NCBI GenBank assembly: GCA_030626465.1
Contig: DAOUOU010000002.1
Span: 1 to 36,410, forward strand
Direction of reading: 5' to 3'
DNA length: 36,410 bases
Source of the DNA: Bacteroidales bacterium
GTDB taxonomy: Bacteria; Bacteroidota; Bacteroidia; Bacteroidales; UBA10428
Shown: positions 17,501 through 26,400 of the stretch, piece after piece
How positions within the stretch are numbered: the stretch's first letter is position 1
Layout of the letters: every line of letters begins with the position of its first letter
Made by a program: the position numbers and the translations under genes
Notes under the pieces: model-generated
What the model saw: only the letters and a program-made list of their open reading frames with translations
What the model was told of the DNA's origin: nothing
Database searches by the model: none

Positions 17501-17823
17501 ATATTGCTTTGTCTGAAATCTGATAATTTATTGTATATAACAAAAATGATCCTTCTATCAAGGTTGTAATCGAACATGTTTTCAATGCGGGTAAGTTCTG
17601 TTTCGGCATACCTGGCCGTGTATTCTGCCAGTGGTTTGCCGTATTCGCTGAAATAAGTATCGAAACGTTCAAATCTGAGATAAGACCAGTAAAAACCATT
17701 GTATTGAACGCGATTTTTTCCGAAGGTCATTTGATGACCATTGTAAAACTGAGCACTGAGATTTGTGAAAGTGCACAGAAAAATATAAGGCAGAAGTATA
17801 TAATATTCAAGTTTACGGAGCAT
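14521..17823 (-). CDS. Outer-membrane protein: peptidase-MA-like, PD40 propeller and beta-barrel regions
   Basis: This 1100-residue protein has a signal peptide (cleavage near LSAQ). Residues about 80-280 resemble the gluzincin/peptidase MA fold, with LINLPDWYIDGLVAYISKEW. The position where HExxH is expected reads VLVNEMIYG, so catalysis is unlikely; I recall the same loss in related Bacteroidota proteins. Residues about 300-500 hold PD40/TolB-like blades (INPNSKYIAYVTNQMGQYKI, AWHPSGRILTF, FSHDGTLLVLS, SSDRRSDSLSV). Residues about 700-1100 are rich in alternating strands and end in VFYLSLSLDF with a terminal phenylalanine, as in outer-membrane barrels. It is probably an outer-membrane assembly or secretion-related protein, but its substrate is unknown. 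It leads the rmuC operon. Confidence 0.85.
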   Translation of the reverse strand: MLRKLEYYILLPYIFLCTFTNLSAQFYNGHQMTFGKNRVQYNGFYWSYLRFERFDTYFSEYGKPLAEYTARYAETELTRIENMFDYNLDRRIIFVIYNKLSDFRQSNIGLVTGKVDNNIGGLTKVDRNKVFLFFEGDYSKLEQQISASIAKVLVNEMIYGLNFRSNVASSTLINLPDWYIDGLVAYISKEWNFETENRVKDGVLSGKYKKFSRLVGEDAKYAGHSFWRYIAEVYGETVIPSILYLTKINKNANIGFLYVIGASLKDISRDWHSYYTDVYSNYASTESIPQTGLLEERPHKKRVYQQIKINPNSKYIAYVTNQMGQYKIWIHNLETGKKDKILKREHKLEQITDYSYPVLAWHPSGRILTFIIEEKGGLKLYYYTFGEKKLQTRNLLYFEKILGFSFSHDGTLLVLSAVKEGKTDIYVHNIAAGSNFQVTNDIANDFHPRFINNSQQIIFSSDRRSDSLSVSSADPKMALTKDLFIYDYSKKDDQLMRLSDNKYVNKTQPLEIGRNNFLSLSDKSGIINKYYSKFDSSINYVDTAIHYKYYAITNPVTNYPRNIIDHDYNQKTGTAAEIIFKNGRYYMYHRNFDSSDLLSDEPVPTDYRKSKTQKLTLKDSIRSIVTIELAIDSITNDMLLYGGDTIKFSESEIDINNYIFEIERINFYNSKLKEENLNIRIVENTVEEEEKVRIYQKAFYQNYIVSQIDFSFLSESYQAFTGGAVYFNPGINLLFKVGTHDLFEDYKITAGIRLPLDFQSSEYLISFENLKSRTDKQYVFHRQAFKHYSGQDNSQLVKTITNELSVITRYPFSQVTSFVTTVGLRTDKNVYLIDYVNLFQTLDKPNAQKFWTRLKGEYIFDNTRSLGLNLYGGTRFKIFGEYYQQLNDKFDYLFVAGLDIRHYVVLHRNLIWASRFATSTSFGSSRLIYYMGGVDNWTNVTPHKIPTFIPLSEIRIDEEQNYAYQAVATNMRGFSQNIRNGHSFALINTEIRWPVIRYLANHPLSNAFLQNFQAVGFFDIGTAWSGQHPWSGENAYDNDIITQGPIEIEIDADREPIVAGYGFGVRSQLFGYFIRLDWAWGIENMQVLPRVFYLSLSLDF

Positions 17824-18026
17824 AGATAATCGCTAAGTCTACGATATTAGCTATAAAAATAATGTAATTCATATAAAAAGTTGTGATTACCACCCAGTAA
17901 AAATTTAAACTTTTCATCCTGAAAATAAATGCCAAAAGGTATCCATCCCTTTGACAACATTAAATTTCATAAAAAAAGCATAACTTTATTATGAGGTCAT
18001 CGTTATAAAGTACAAATGAAGAATTC

Positions 18027-19100
18027 ATGAAGAATTATGTAGTTATTGGATGTTTGATCTTGAGCCTGACTCTTGCCGGTCAGACAAAGAATGAAGCCAT
18101 TTTAACCCTGTTGGATAATTCGCATGACTTTGGGAGAATAAGAGAAGATCATGGGATCGTATCACATACCTTTAGTTTTTCAAATACCGGTTCCAAAACG
18201 CTTGTTCTTACTAATGTAAGAAGTACCTGTGGGTGTACTACCCCCAAATGGTCAAAGCAACCTGTATCGCCGGGTGAAGCCGGTTTTGTAACTGTTGAAT
18301 TCAATCCAAAAGATCGTCCCGGATCATTTCATAAAACAATACAAATGCAGAGCACAGCTAAGAATTCCAATATGTTCTTAACAATTACCGGTAATGTTTT
18401 GCCTGCTCTTAATGAAGAAAAACTGGACTATAAAGTTGGAACCTTAAGCGTTAAATCAAAACATATTAACCTGGGTTATATTTTTAGCGGGAATACCGGG
18501 ATGGAAACTCTCGCGATAGCAAATCTGACAGATGACCCGATGGAACTGGATCTGGGAGACGTTCCCGATCATATTACTGCCTATATTCATCCTTCGGAAC
18601 TTCAACCTGGTGAATACGGACAAATTGAAATTCATTACAATTCTGATGTGTTAGATGACTGGGATGTTGTGATTGATCGTATTTCTGTTATTATTAACGG
18701 GAAAAGAGATAAAAAAGCGAAATTGGCTGTCACCGCTAACATTCGTGAAGATTTTAGCACATTTACCGAAGAACAACTTCTTTATGCTCCGGTTGCCTAT
18801 TTTGATAAAAATAGTTATTCTTTTGATACCATCACCGGCAATAAACCTGTTGAATATTCATTTCTTCTGAAAAACATCGGGAAATCAGACCTGATCATCA
18901 GGGCAGTTAAACCATCCTGTGGTTGCACAGTTGTTGAACCAAAGAATAAAATTTTATCTCCGGGTGATTCAACCAGAATAGGTGCAAAATTTGACCCAAA
19001 GGGCAGATCAGGGAATGTTAAGAATGCAATAACTGTGATTACAAACGATCCGAAATCTTATAAGCAATATCTTTGGATCGAAGGCTATATTTTACGCTAA
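18027..19100 (+). CDS. Exported protein with two DUF1573 domains
   Basis: This 357-residue protein has a signal peptide (VIGCLILSLTLAG) and two DUF1573 units, which are Ig-like and common in Bacteroidota secreted proteins. The first, about 28-120, has HDFGRI followed by VRSTCGCTTPKW and PGEAGFVTVEFNPKDRPG. The second, about 265-357, has YFDKNSYSFDTI followed by VKPSCGCTVVEP and PGDSTRIGAKFDPKGRSG. The middle region (about 130-250) looks like a third, degenerate Ig-like unit without the CGCT motif. The function of the family is not known. It is probably periplasmic. It lies upstream of meaB, which has its own promoter. Confidence 0.9.
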   Translation: MKNYVVIGCLILSLTLAGQTKNEAILTLLDNSHDFGRIREDHGIVSHTFSFSNTGSKTLVLTNVRSTCGCTTPKWSKQPVSPGEAGFVTVEFNPKDRPGSFHKTIQMQSTAKNSNMFLTITGNVLPALNEEKLDYKVGTLSVKSKHINLGYIFSGNTGMETLAIANLTDDPMELDLGDVPDHITAYIHPSELQPGEYGQIEIHYNSDVLDDWDVVIDRISVIINGKRDKKAKLAVTANIREDFSTFTEEQLLYAPVAYFDKNSYSFDTITGNKPVEYSFLLKNIGKSDLIIRAVKPSCGCTVVEPKNKILSPGDSTRIGAKFDPKGRSGNVKNAITVITNDPKSYKQYLWIEGYILR

Positions 19101-19140
19101 ACTCTGTTCACATTTTTTAATAAGTCTGTCTTTAATTCAA

Positions 19141-19170
19141 TTGTTGAGCTTATTTTTGTTCCTACCTTTG
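19141..19170 (+). promoter_or_regulatory. Strong Bacteroidota-type promoter for meaB
   Basis: TTG at 19141-19143, 19 bases of spacer, then TACCTTTG at 19163-19170, an exact TAnnTTTG. The ATG at 19186 is 15 bases downstream, giving a very short leader. Because the promoter falls inside the longest open frame, it argues against a TTG start at 19141. Confidence 0.65.
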
Positions 19171-19185
19171 GTCAGGCTAATAGGT

Positions 19186-20271
19186 ATGAGCAAGAAAACA
19201 AACAAGAGTGCACTCTCAGTGTCAAAGGGAGTCAACAAACCTCCATCAGTTAATCCTCGCCTTCAGAAAGTTAAACGCCGTGAGATAGCAATAGATGAAT
19301 TTGTTGGGGGAATTCTCGATGGAGACCGTACAATATTGAGCCAGGCTATAACACTTGTCGAAAGTAATCTTCCTGAACATATTCAACAGGCTCAGGAAAT
19401 TATTAAAGAATGCCTTCCGCATGCAGGACGTTCAATCCGGGTTGGAATTACAGGTGTACCCGGTGTGGGAAAGAGCTCATTTATTGAAGAACTGGGGAAA
19501 TACCTTGCCAATAGCGATCATAAATTAGCGGTATTAGCCATTGATCCTAGCAGCGAGCGTTCCAGGGGGAGTATTCTGGGTGATAAAACACGGATGGAAT
19601 CACTGGCATCTTATTCCAATGCCTTTATCAGGCCATCACCATCATCAGGTTCGCTGGGAGGTGTGGCCAGAAAGACCAGAGAAACGATATTCTTGTGTGA
19701 GGCAGCAGGATATGATGTTGTTTTTATTGAAACGGTGGGTGTTGGTCAGTCAGAGGTTGCTGTTCATTCAATGGTTGATTTTTTTCTGTTGTTAATGCTT
19801 TCCCGTGCTGGCGATGAGCTGCAGGGTATAAAGCGGGGAATAATGGAAATGGCCGACATGATTGCTATTACAAAAGCCGATGGATCTAACATTGATGATG
19901 CCCTGCGGGCTGCTGAGGAATATCGTTCAGCTCTGCACCTGTTCCCTGCATCTGAGTCAGGTTGGACACCAAAGGTTTTAACCTGCTCTTCCATAAATAG
20001 AAAGGGAATTGACGAAATATGGGATAAAATTGCGGAATACAAAGACCATACAACTACAAGTAACTATTTTACCGAGAAACGCAAGAAACAGGCTCTTTAC
20101 TGGATGAACGAGACGATAGAAGAGAGTTTAAGAACACATTTTTATGATGACGAGACTTTGCAACAAAAGCTCGAAACTCTAAAACAGGATGTATTGAATG
20201 AAAGAATAAGTTCATTTGCAGCTGCACGACAGATTCTGAATTATTATTTTAAATCAGACAACTTTAAGTAA
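19186..20271 (+). CDS. meaB: MeaB/ArgK-family GTPase, methylmalonyl-CoA mutase chaperone
   Basis: This 361-residue G3E-type GTPase protects and reloads adenosylcobalamin-dependent methylmalonyl-CoA mutase. It shows the P-loop GITGVPGVGKSSFIEELG, the family segment DPSSERSRGSILGDKTRM, the switch and Walker B region FIETVGVGQSE, and the base-specificity motif ITKADGSN. The frame is open from a TTG at 19141, but a good promoter lies between that codon and the ATG at 19186, so I chose the ATG. This leaves a basic N-terminal extension of about 30 residues before the usual family start. The mutase genes are not in the window. Its 3' end converges with the methyltransferase gene, with 12 bases between them. 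Confidence 0.93.
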   Translation: MSKKTNKSALSVSKGVNKPPSVNPRLQKVKRREIAIDEFVGGILDGDRTILSQAITLVESNLPEHIQQAQEIIKECLPHAGRSIRVGITGVPGVGKSSFIEELGKYLANSDHKLAVLAIDPSSERSRGSILGDKTRMESLASYSNAFIRPSPSSGSLGGVARKTRETIFLCEAAGYDVVFIETVGVGQSEVAVHSMVDFFLLLMLSRAGDELQGIKRGIMEMADMIAITKADGSNIDDALRAAEEYRSALHLFPASESGWTPKVLTCSSINRKGIDEIWDKIAEYKDHTTTSNYFTEKRKKQALYWMNETIEESLRTHFYDDETLQQKLETLKQDVLNERISSFAAARQILNYYFKSDNFK

Positions 20272-20283
20272 TAGGTTCCGGAT

Positions 20284-21066
20284 TCATGACTTCTTACGGA
20301 TTTTTATGGTCATAAACATGGATATTTGAGGACTTACAGAAGCCATAAACCGGTCAAGTGATCTAAAGAATGCATAGGTAAAATTCGGAACAACTTGTCG
20401 AAACGAAACACCTCCGCTAATCAGATATCTGAGAGGCGTATGATAGTTTATTTTTACTATCTCCAGGGCAGAGAATTTTTTTCTGAATAGTTCTTTGTCT
20501 CTTTCAAAAACAATCCATGGCAAAGCTCCGTTAGCTCCACTTAAAGGGCCTTTCTGTGGTATTTTCCAGTTTCCCTTCCTGTTGAATGGTTCGTGATGAA
20601 AATTTTTGTATATGAATCTTCCCCAAAAACTGTTCGCGGGTTCGATCATAATCAATATGCCACCCTTTTTCAGAATCCTTTTGGCTTCAAAGAGAAATCT
20701 ATCCGAATCCGGTATATGATGAAATGTATCTATCATGAAAATTCCACTTACAGAATTATCCTGAAATGGCATTTCGAGTGCCGAAAATGTCATATCATTG
20801 GCTGGCAAAGGCAATATATCGGAACAAATCACTGCAGGCATCTCTTCTTTCAAAAATCCTCCACCCGATCCAAGCTCAAGAAGTAATCCGTCGGGCAGGT
20901 TCCGTGTTTCTTTTTTAAACAGGTTGTACCATTCCAGATAAAGTTTTTTCAGGAATAGCTTGCGTTTTATAATTTCTCTATGGATGAGAGTTCTCTCAGG
21001 AGAATCGAGCGGGACTTGTATATTGTATTTCAATTTCATTTCAAAATTCTGTCTTTTACCGGACAT
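20284..21066 (-). CDS. Class I SAM-dependent methyltransferase
   Basis: This 260-residue protein has a Methyltransf_11-type Rossmann core at about 55-150. Motif I is LLLELGSGGGFLKEE, followed by ICSDILPLP. The post-I region is MPFQDNSVSGIFMIDTFHHI, and LFEAKRILKKGGILIMIEPA carries the end of the core. The N-terminal 50 residues are helical and basic. The region after the core (FWGRFIYKNFHHEPFN) is aromatic-rich and may bind a lipid-like or sugar substrate. The substrate cannot be told from sequence. A start at the second methionine, ten residues in, is equally plausible. It stands alone on its strand. Confidence 0.85.
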   Translation of the reverse strand: MSGKRQNFEMKLKYNIQVPLDSPERTLIHREIIKRKLFLKKLYLEWYNLFKKETRNLPDGLLLELGSGGGFLKEEMPAVICSDILPLPANDMTFSALEMPFQDNSVSGIFMIDTFHHIPDSDRFLFEAKRILKKGGILIMIEPANSFWGRFIYKNFHHEPFNRKGNWKIPQKGPLSGANGALPWIVFERDKELFRKKFSALEIVKINYHTPLRYLISGGVSFRQVVPNFTYAFFRSLDRFMASVSPQISMFMTIKIRKKS

Positions 21067-21206
21067 AAGATTGTTTCAAATCCTGAAAAAATAAGTGTTT
21101 TCGATAAAAATATAAACTAATGAGTGAATGGCAAATAATTAGTGTAATGAACAATCCAATCAAAGGTTATTCTTCAATTATTTCCCCTTTTAATGTAGAT
21201 ATCTTG

Positions 21207-21214
21207 TAAATTTG
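21207..21214 (+). promoter_or_regulatory. Candidate -7 box TAAATTTG for lpdA
   Basis: An exact TAnnTTTG match 49 bases before the lpdA ATG, implying a leader of about 40 bases. The -33 region has only TTTC at 21181-21184 (22-base gap), a weak match. Confidence 0.45.
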
Positions 21215-21263
21215 GTATTTATAGAACAGGTTACACCAGCAAACAATATAAAATAAAGTTGAT

Positions 21264-22655
21264 ATGAAATATGATCTTATTGTAATTGGCAGTGGTCCTG
21301 GAGGCTATGTGGCTTCAATCCGTGCTTCCCAGCTTGGCTTAAAGGTTGGAGTAGTTGAAAAAAACGAATTGGGAGGCGTATGTTTGAACTGGGGTTGTAT
21401 TCCTACAAAATCGCTATTAAAAAGTGCTGAGGTATTTGCATATACCAAACATGCCTCTGATTACGGAGTTACAATAGAAGGTGCTGTCAAAGCCGATTTA
21501 ACAAAGATGGTTGAACGGAGCAGGAGCGTGGCAGATGGAATGAGCAAAGGGATACAATTTCTTTTTAAGAAAAATAAGATAGATCATATACAAGGTTACG
21601 GCAGAATCATAGATAGTAAAACTGTTGAAGTTGAAGTCAGTAAAGATAAAAAGGAGAAGTATAATGCAGATCATATAATCCTGGCTACCGGAGCCCGCTC
21701 AAAAGAATTGCCAAATCTGAAACAGGATGGGAAAAAGATCATTGGTTACCGTGAAGCAATGACACTGAAAAAACTACCGGAATCGATGGTGATCGTCGGG
21801 TCGGGAGCAATAGGAAGCGAGTTTGCAAACTTTTATAATTCTCTGGGAACCAAAGTTGCGCTGGTTGAATTTTTACCGGCCATTGTTCCTTTAGAAGATG
21901 AAGAGGTTTCCAAACAACTGGAGCGATCATTCAAAAAGTCAGGCATGAAGGTAATGACTAATTCTACTGTTGAATCGGTTGATAAAAAAGGGACTAAATG
22001 TAAGGTGAAGATCAAAACCAGGAAAGGAGAAGAGGAGCAGGAGGCTGATATAGTTTTATCTGCTGTTGGCGTTACTCCGAATCTTGAGAATCTTGGGCTT
22101 GAGGAAGCAGGAATACAAGTGGAAGAAGGAAAGATTAAAGTTGACGGATTTTATCGAACATCTGTTGATGGAGTATATGCTATTGGCGACATAGTATCCG
22201 GTCCGGCACTTGCACATGCTGCATCGGCTGAAGGGATTGTCTGTGTTGAGAAAATTGCAGGCATGAATCCTGAACCTATCAATTACAATAATATTCCCGG
22301 GTGTACTTACACAAGTCCTGAAGTAGCATCTGTTGGTTATACCGAAAAAGCAGCCAGAGAGGCCGGTTATGAAATCAAAGTAGGAAAATTTCCCTATACT
22401 GCGTCTGGCAAGGCAAATGCTGCCGGGGCGAAAGACGGATTTATAAAATTAATTTTCGATGCGAAATATGGAGAATTGCTGGGAGCTCATATGATTGGGG
22501 CAAATGTTACTGAAATGATTGCTGAATTGGTAGTGTCACGTAATCTTGAAACAACAGGGCATGAATTAATAAAATCCATTCATCCGCATCCTACCATGTC
22601 GGAAGCAATAATGGAAGCTGCAGCAGCAGCCTACGATGAAGTAATTCATATTTGA
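21264..22655 (+). CDS. lpdA: Dihydrolipoyl dehydrogenase (E3)
   Basis: This 463-residue flavoprotein reoxidises dihydrolipoamide of 2-oxoacid dehydrogenase or glycine cleavage complexes, passing electrons through FAD to NAD. Visible marks are the FAD-binding GSGPGGYVAS at 10-18, the redox pair C40/C45 in GGVCLNWGCIPTKS, the NAD-binding GSGAIGSEFANF, the second FAD motif VYAIGDIV, and the catalytic histidine segment IHPHPTMSEAIMEA near the C-terminus. There is no N-terminal lipoyl domain. It is a single-gene unit, with a -7 box upstream and a hairpin terminator downstream. The partner E1/E2 genes are not in this window. Confidence 0.96.
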   Translation: MKYDLIVIGSGPGGYVASIRASQLGLKVGVVEKNELGGVCLNWGCIPTKSLLKSAEVFAYTKHASDYGVTIEGAVKADLTKMVERSRSVADGMSKGIQFLFKKNKIDHIQGYGRIIDSKTVEVEVSKDKKEKYNADHIILATGARSKELPNLKQDGKKIIGYREAMTLKKLPESMVIVGSGAIGSEFANFYNSLGTKVALVEFLPAIVPLEDEEVSKQLERSFKKSGMKVMTNSTVESVDKKGTKCKVKIKTRKGEEEQEADIVLSAVGVTPNLENLGLEEAGIQVEEGKIKVDGFYRTSVDGVYAIGDIVSGPALAHAASAEGIVCVEKIAGMNPEPINYNNIPGCTYTSPEVASVGYTEKAAREAGYEIKVGKFPYTASGKANAAGAKDGFIKLIFDAKYGELLGAHMIGANVTEMIAELVVSRNLETTGHELIKSIHPHPTMSEAIMEAAAAAYDEVIHI

Positions 22656-22676
22656 AAATCGCTGTGTAACTATGAC

Positions 22677-22719
22677 TAAAAAACGCAGGCTATTATTATT
22701 GTAACCTGCGTATTATTTT
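22677..22719. terminator. Bidirectional terminator between lpdA and the coiled-coil gene
   Basis: The arms ACGCAGG (22683-22689) and CCTGCGT (22705-22711) enclose a 15-base AT loop. On the minus strand the stem is followed by six T residues, from the A-run at 22678-22683. On the plus strand it is followed by TATTATTTT, a weaker tract. It lies 28 bases after the lpdA stop and 34 bases beyond the stop of the convergent small gene. Confidence 0.75.
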
Positions 22720-22744
22720 GAAATATCTTGTTCTTACAATTGTT

Positions 22745-22951
22745 TTAGTAAGAGAACTGGTATTTTTTTCTTAATTCTTTCTGGAAAGTTGCTATCTGAT
22801 CTTCCAGCTCTCTGTTTTCTCTGATGAGATGTGCCATATTCTGGCCTTCTGATTCAAGCTCTCGAATGAAACGCCGGTTGATAATAATTTTCTTCTGGCA
22901 TTCGTATATACTTGAAATTAAACTTTTTATATTATATTTTACTTCCAGCAT
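22745..22951 (-). CDS. Small coiled-coil protein
   Basis: This 68-residue protein is almost entirely helical. Residues about 18-63 have heptad-like spacing with a high charge content (RFIRELESEGQNMAHLIREN, then ELEDQIATFQKELRKKY). There is no signal or membrane segment. Though short, it is well supported as a gene: a TTTG-N20-TAAATTTG promoter lies upstream on its strand and a bidirectional terminator just past its stop. It may be a small structural or adaptor protein. I do not recognise a family, and a ZapA- or FtsB-like role would be a guess. Confidence 0.65.
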   Translation of the reverse strand: MLEVKYNIKSLISSIYECQKKIIINRRFIRELESEGQNMAHLIRENRELEDQIATFQKELRKKYQFSY

Positions 22952-23280
22952 AATTGTTTAACTTAATGCCTGAGCAGATTAGATTTTCTACCTCAAATTT
23001 ATCAAATGTGATCAATCAGTTCAAATAAATGATCATGATGTTTATTATCTTTCACCGGTGATTTAAATCATATTTGTAATTTTATTAACCAACTTTTGTT
23101 TTTATTGTTCAATTAGTTAATAACAGAAATTCAGTGAGTTTATTTTATGTTTTATTATGTTTTTATGAGATTAAGGAAGTCTAAACAAATTTTAATATTG
23201 TTCGAATATGAAAATTAAAACATTATTTATATAGTCATGTACTACAAGCTGAAATTATTCTCGTCGTAGCATTAACTGCC
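22952..23280. other. AT-rich spacer between divergent genes
   Basis: About 330 bases, very AT-rich, separate the leftward coiled-coil gene from the rightward small membrane protein. The left end holds the promoter of the coiled-coil gene. No exact promoter match was found for the rightward tam genes; TTG at 23198 with TATTTATA at 23224 is the closest and is poor. No coding remnant or RNA gene is seen. Confidence 0.5.
22994..23025 (-). promoter_or_regulatory. Promoter of the small coiled-coil gene
   Basis: Read on the minus strand, TTTG (23025-23022), 20 bases, then TAAATTTG (23001-22994). Both boxes and the spacing match the Bacteroidota consensus exactly. The gene's ATG at 22951 lies 42 bases beyond the -7 box. 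Confidence 0.65.
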
Positions 23281-23409
23281 ATGTCACGTAAAGTAATAAT
23301 TCTCAATTATGATAATACAGACCCATTAACAATTGTTGGAATTGCTTTACTGGTGATTAGCTTTGCGACCAGTTATTTTCTTATCAGGCGGGTGAATAAG
23401 ACAGAATAA
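23281..23409 (+). CDS. 42-residue single-span membrane protein ahead of tamB
   Basis: This short frame encodes a polar N-terminus (MSRKVIILNYDNTDPL), one hydrophobic helix (TIVGIALLVISFATSYFLI, about residues 17-35) and a basic tail (RRVNKTE). The charge pattern, with a basic end after the helix, fits a genuine inner-membrane peptide with its C-terminus in the cytoplasm. The frame has stops just upstream and ends 34 bases before tamB on the same strand, so it is probably co-transcribed with tamB-tamL. I recognise no family. Its small size means that coding is not proven. Confidence 0.5.
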   Translation: MSRKVIILNYDNTDPLTIVGIALLVISFATSYFLIRRVNKTE

Positions 23410-23443
23410 ATAATAAATTGGCTTTCACAAAATAGTCAAAGGG

Positions 23444-26400
23444 ATGAGGTTAGAAAGTGGTATGCTGTTGAAGTGGTTAAAAAAACTATTGAAAACAATA
23501 AGCAGATTGATGTTATTGCTGCTTATCATGTTGTTGCTTCTGCCGCTTGTCATATCATTAAGACCTGTTAGAAAGAAGATTATTCAAAAGGTGAATAGTC
23601 AAATTTCAACCACACTGGAAGCAAGTTTTTCAATCAGGGATTACAGCTATTTATTTCCTGTCGGACTAAAACTGGAGGATGTTTATTTTGATGATACATT
23701 ATCGCGGGCATCGATTGGTGAGATAAGCGTAAAGCTAAGATCATTCAGAAAAAGGAAAGCATCTCTTCGAGCTGATGTTCTGATCTCAGAAGGTGAAATT
23801 ATGCTAAACACATCAACTTTTAAGTTAAAGTATTCTGAATCTGATGAGGATCATACCCAAGCAGTAAAAGAAAAAAAGAACTGGATATTGGGTGCAGATC
23901 TAGATCTGAGTCAAATTCGATTTGCACTGATCAACCAGGAAACCGATCTTAAGATTGATGTTCAGACTGAAAAACTCGAAGTGGATAAAGTAAGGTTAGA
24001 GATCCTTAATCATGTCATCCGATGGGATGATATTCTGATATCCGATTGTTCTGCCAGCATCAAGATTAACAAAAAGAAAGAGAAAAAGAAAAGAAAATCG
24101 CGCGTTGACTGGAATATCAAAGGAGGAAGAGTTGTGCTTCATAATTGCTCTTTCGATCTGAAACAGGAACTAAAGGATTTTTATCTCTCAGCATATACTA
24201 AGGATCTTGATATCAAGGAACCGTTTGTCGATTTGGAAGACAGATTAATTGATGTTAAGAAGTTGAACATTCATGTTGCCAAAGTAGAGGAACATACATC
24301 TTCTGACCCGACTATAAAAGTTAAAAAAGTAAGAAATAATAAGAAACCGTGGAAGTTTAGTATAACAAAAGGGGAATTGGCACAAATTGAATTCCATCAT
24401 AACCCTGATCAACAGGGTTTTTCAGATTCTTCTTTTTCATCCCGCTTTTTCTCGGTTCATAACTTCGATACAAAAATCAGGAAGTCGTTTTATAGTGATA
24501 AGTGTTTTAGAGGAACAATCAAAGAGTTGAATGTAAATCTGAACGATGAGATATTTCTTGAGAACTCCTCTATAGCATTTGCTGCTGATAGGAAAAAAAC
24601 AAATGCAGAGCTTGAGATCCATGTTAATAAAGGAAATATTAGATGTAAACTGGCATCTGATGGACATTGGGCCTCCTTAAAAAATCCGGAGAAATTCCCT
24701 GTTTCAATAGTTGACATGGCGATGGAGAATATTTCACCATCAACCATCGAATATTTTATTCCTCAAATACAAAACATTTCAAAATATATAAAGGAACCGG
24801 TTGATCTGGAAATTTTAGCTAAATCAAATTCTTCGCAACTTAGGTTTGAAAAGCTTTTTTTCAAATCTGAATCCCTGGGAGATATTCATGCAAGCGGCTA
24901 CCTGGCTGATTTCGCATCAGGGGATTCAATGCATTTTCATTCCGCCTATTCGATAAATATAAACGAACCTGCATTTGAAGATGCATTCACACAGCCTGAT
25001 ATAAGCCTGTATCTCTCCCTGTTAGATCATGCTGCAATTCGTGGTACGGTATCCGGAAGCAGGGACAGAATAATACTGGAACAGGATATTGTATCTGACT
25101 ATTTACATCTTCCAATGACAGGGGAGTATTATCTGATTGATTCTTCTTTTCAGTTCAATGCTTACAACGCTTCAGTAGTAGCAGACTCAATCTTTCCTGT
25201 TCCGGTCCGGTTTGATTCTATTGATATCTCATCCTCGGGAAAGATTAACAGGTCTCCTGATATTCAATACTTCTTACACCTCAAAAAGTACAGGATTTCT
25301 GATAAAAGTTTTGAAGATCTTGCCTTTCAAGGGACATTTCATGATAAGCAGATTGAAGGAACTGTTGTATCTCATGATAGCTTACTTTCTGCTACAATCG
25401 AACATTCCATTCATCTTGAAGAAAACAAAAGCATTTTTCTATCCGGCAATTTTCAAATGCTGAACCATGACCTGATCAGATCATTTCCCTCAGGCTTGAT
25501 GAGCGCGAATTTTTATGGTGAGTACCATGAATTTGATGATTCATCCTTTCAGGCCGGGTGTGAGCTTACTAATTTTCATGCGATAACATCTCAGGCAGAC
25601 TATCTTGTAGAAAATACGAATGTAAAGCTTGATGCATTACAGAATGGTTTTTCAACGAACATAAGCAGTGACTTTATTCAGGTTGATTTCATTTCATACA
25701 TTAATCTGCCTGATTTTATAGATTCAATCAGGTATGCAAACATGATAATAAAGAATCCCGATTCAACTGCCATAGCTTCTTACATTCCTTCTCTACCTAA
25801 TGTAAAAATCGATATGAAACTTACTTCTCACCCCATAATTGATGAGTTCATCCTGAAGAGGAAGTTTGCTTTCGGAACCTTAGCAGCAGAACTAATAACA
25901 AATGAAACGGGAAAGGATCAGCTAAACCTGACTATTACTGAACCTGAGCTCAAAGGTATCCGGGCGGACATAGCAATACTTCATGCTGAACTGCAACAAA
26001 ATCAATTTCTGATGGAAAGCTCTGTATTGGGAGTAGATGGCAGGAATATCATAGCAGATCAATTCCACATGAAGAATGCTATGAAAGAAGGTTTTGCGCA
26101 TACTGAAATAGCCGCCCTCACTGACAAAGATGAAGTAACGCAATTTGTGACATTTGATATCAACAAATCTTCGGGATTGTACTCAATAAATTTTCCTGGT
26201 GATAGTCTCGTATTGTTCGGAAATCCCTGGAGAATAAGCACAGAGAACTTAATAACATTTACCAATTCATTTATAGATGAATGCAATCTTGAGTTAACAT
26301 CAGACAAGAAGATTATCAACATTGGCAGGACTGAAAAATGTCCTTTACTGTTTGAAGTCAAAAATATTGATTTAACGGCTATCGCAACTCTGCTTCTTAG

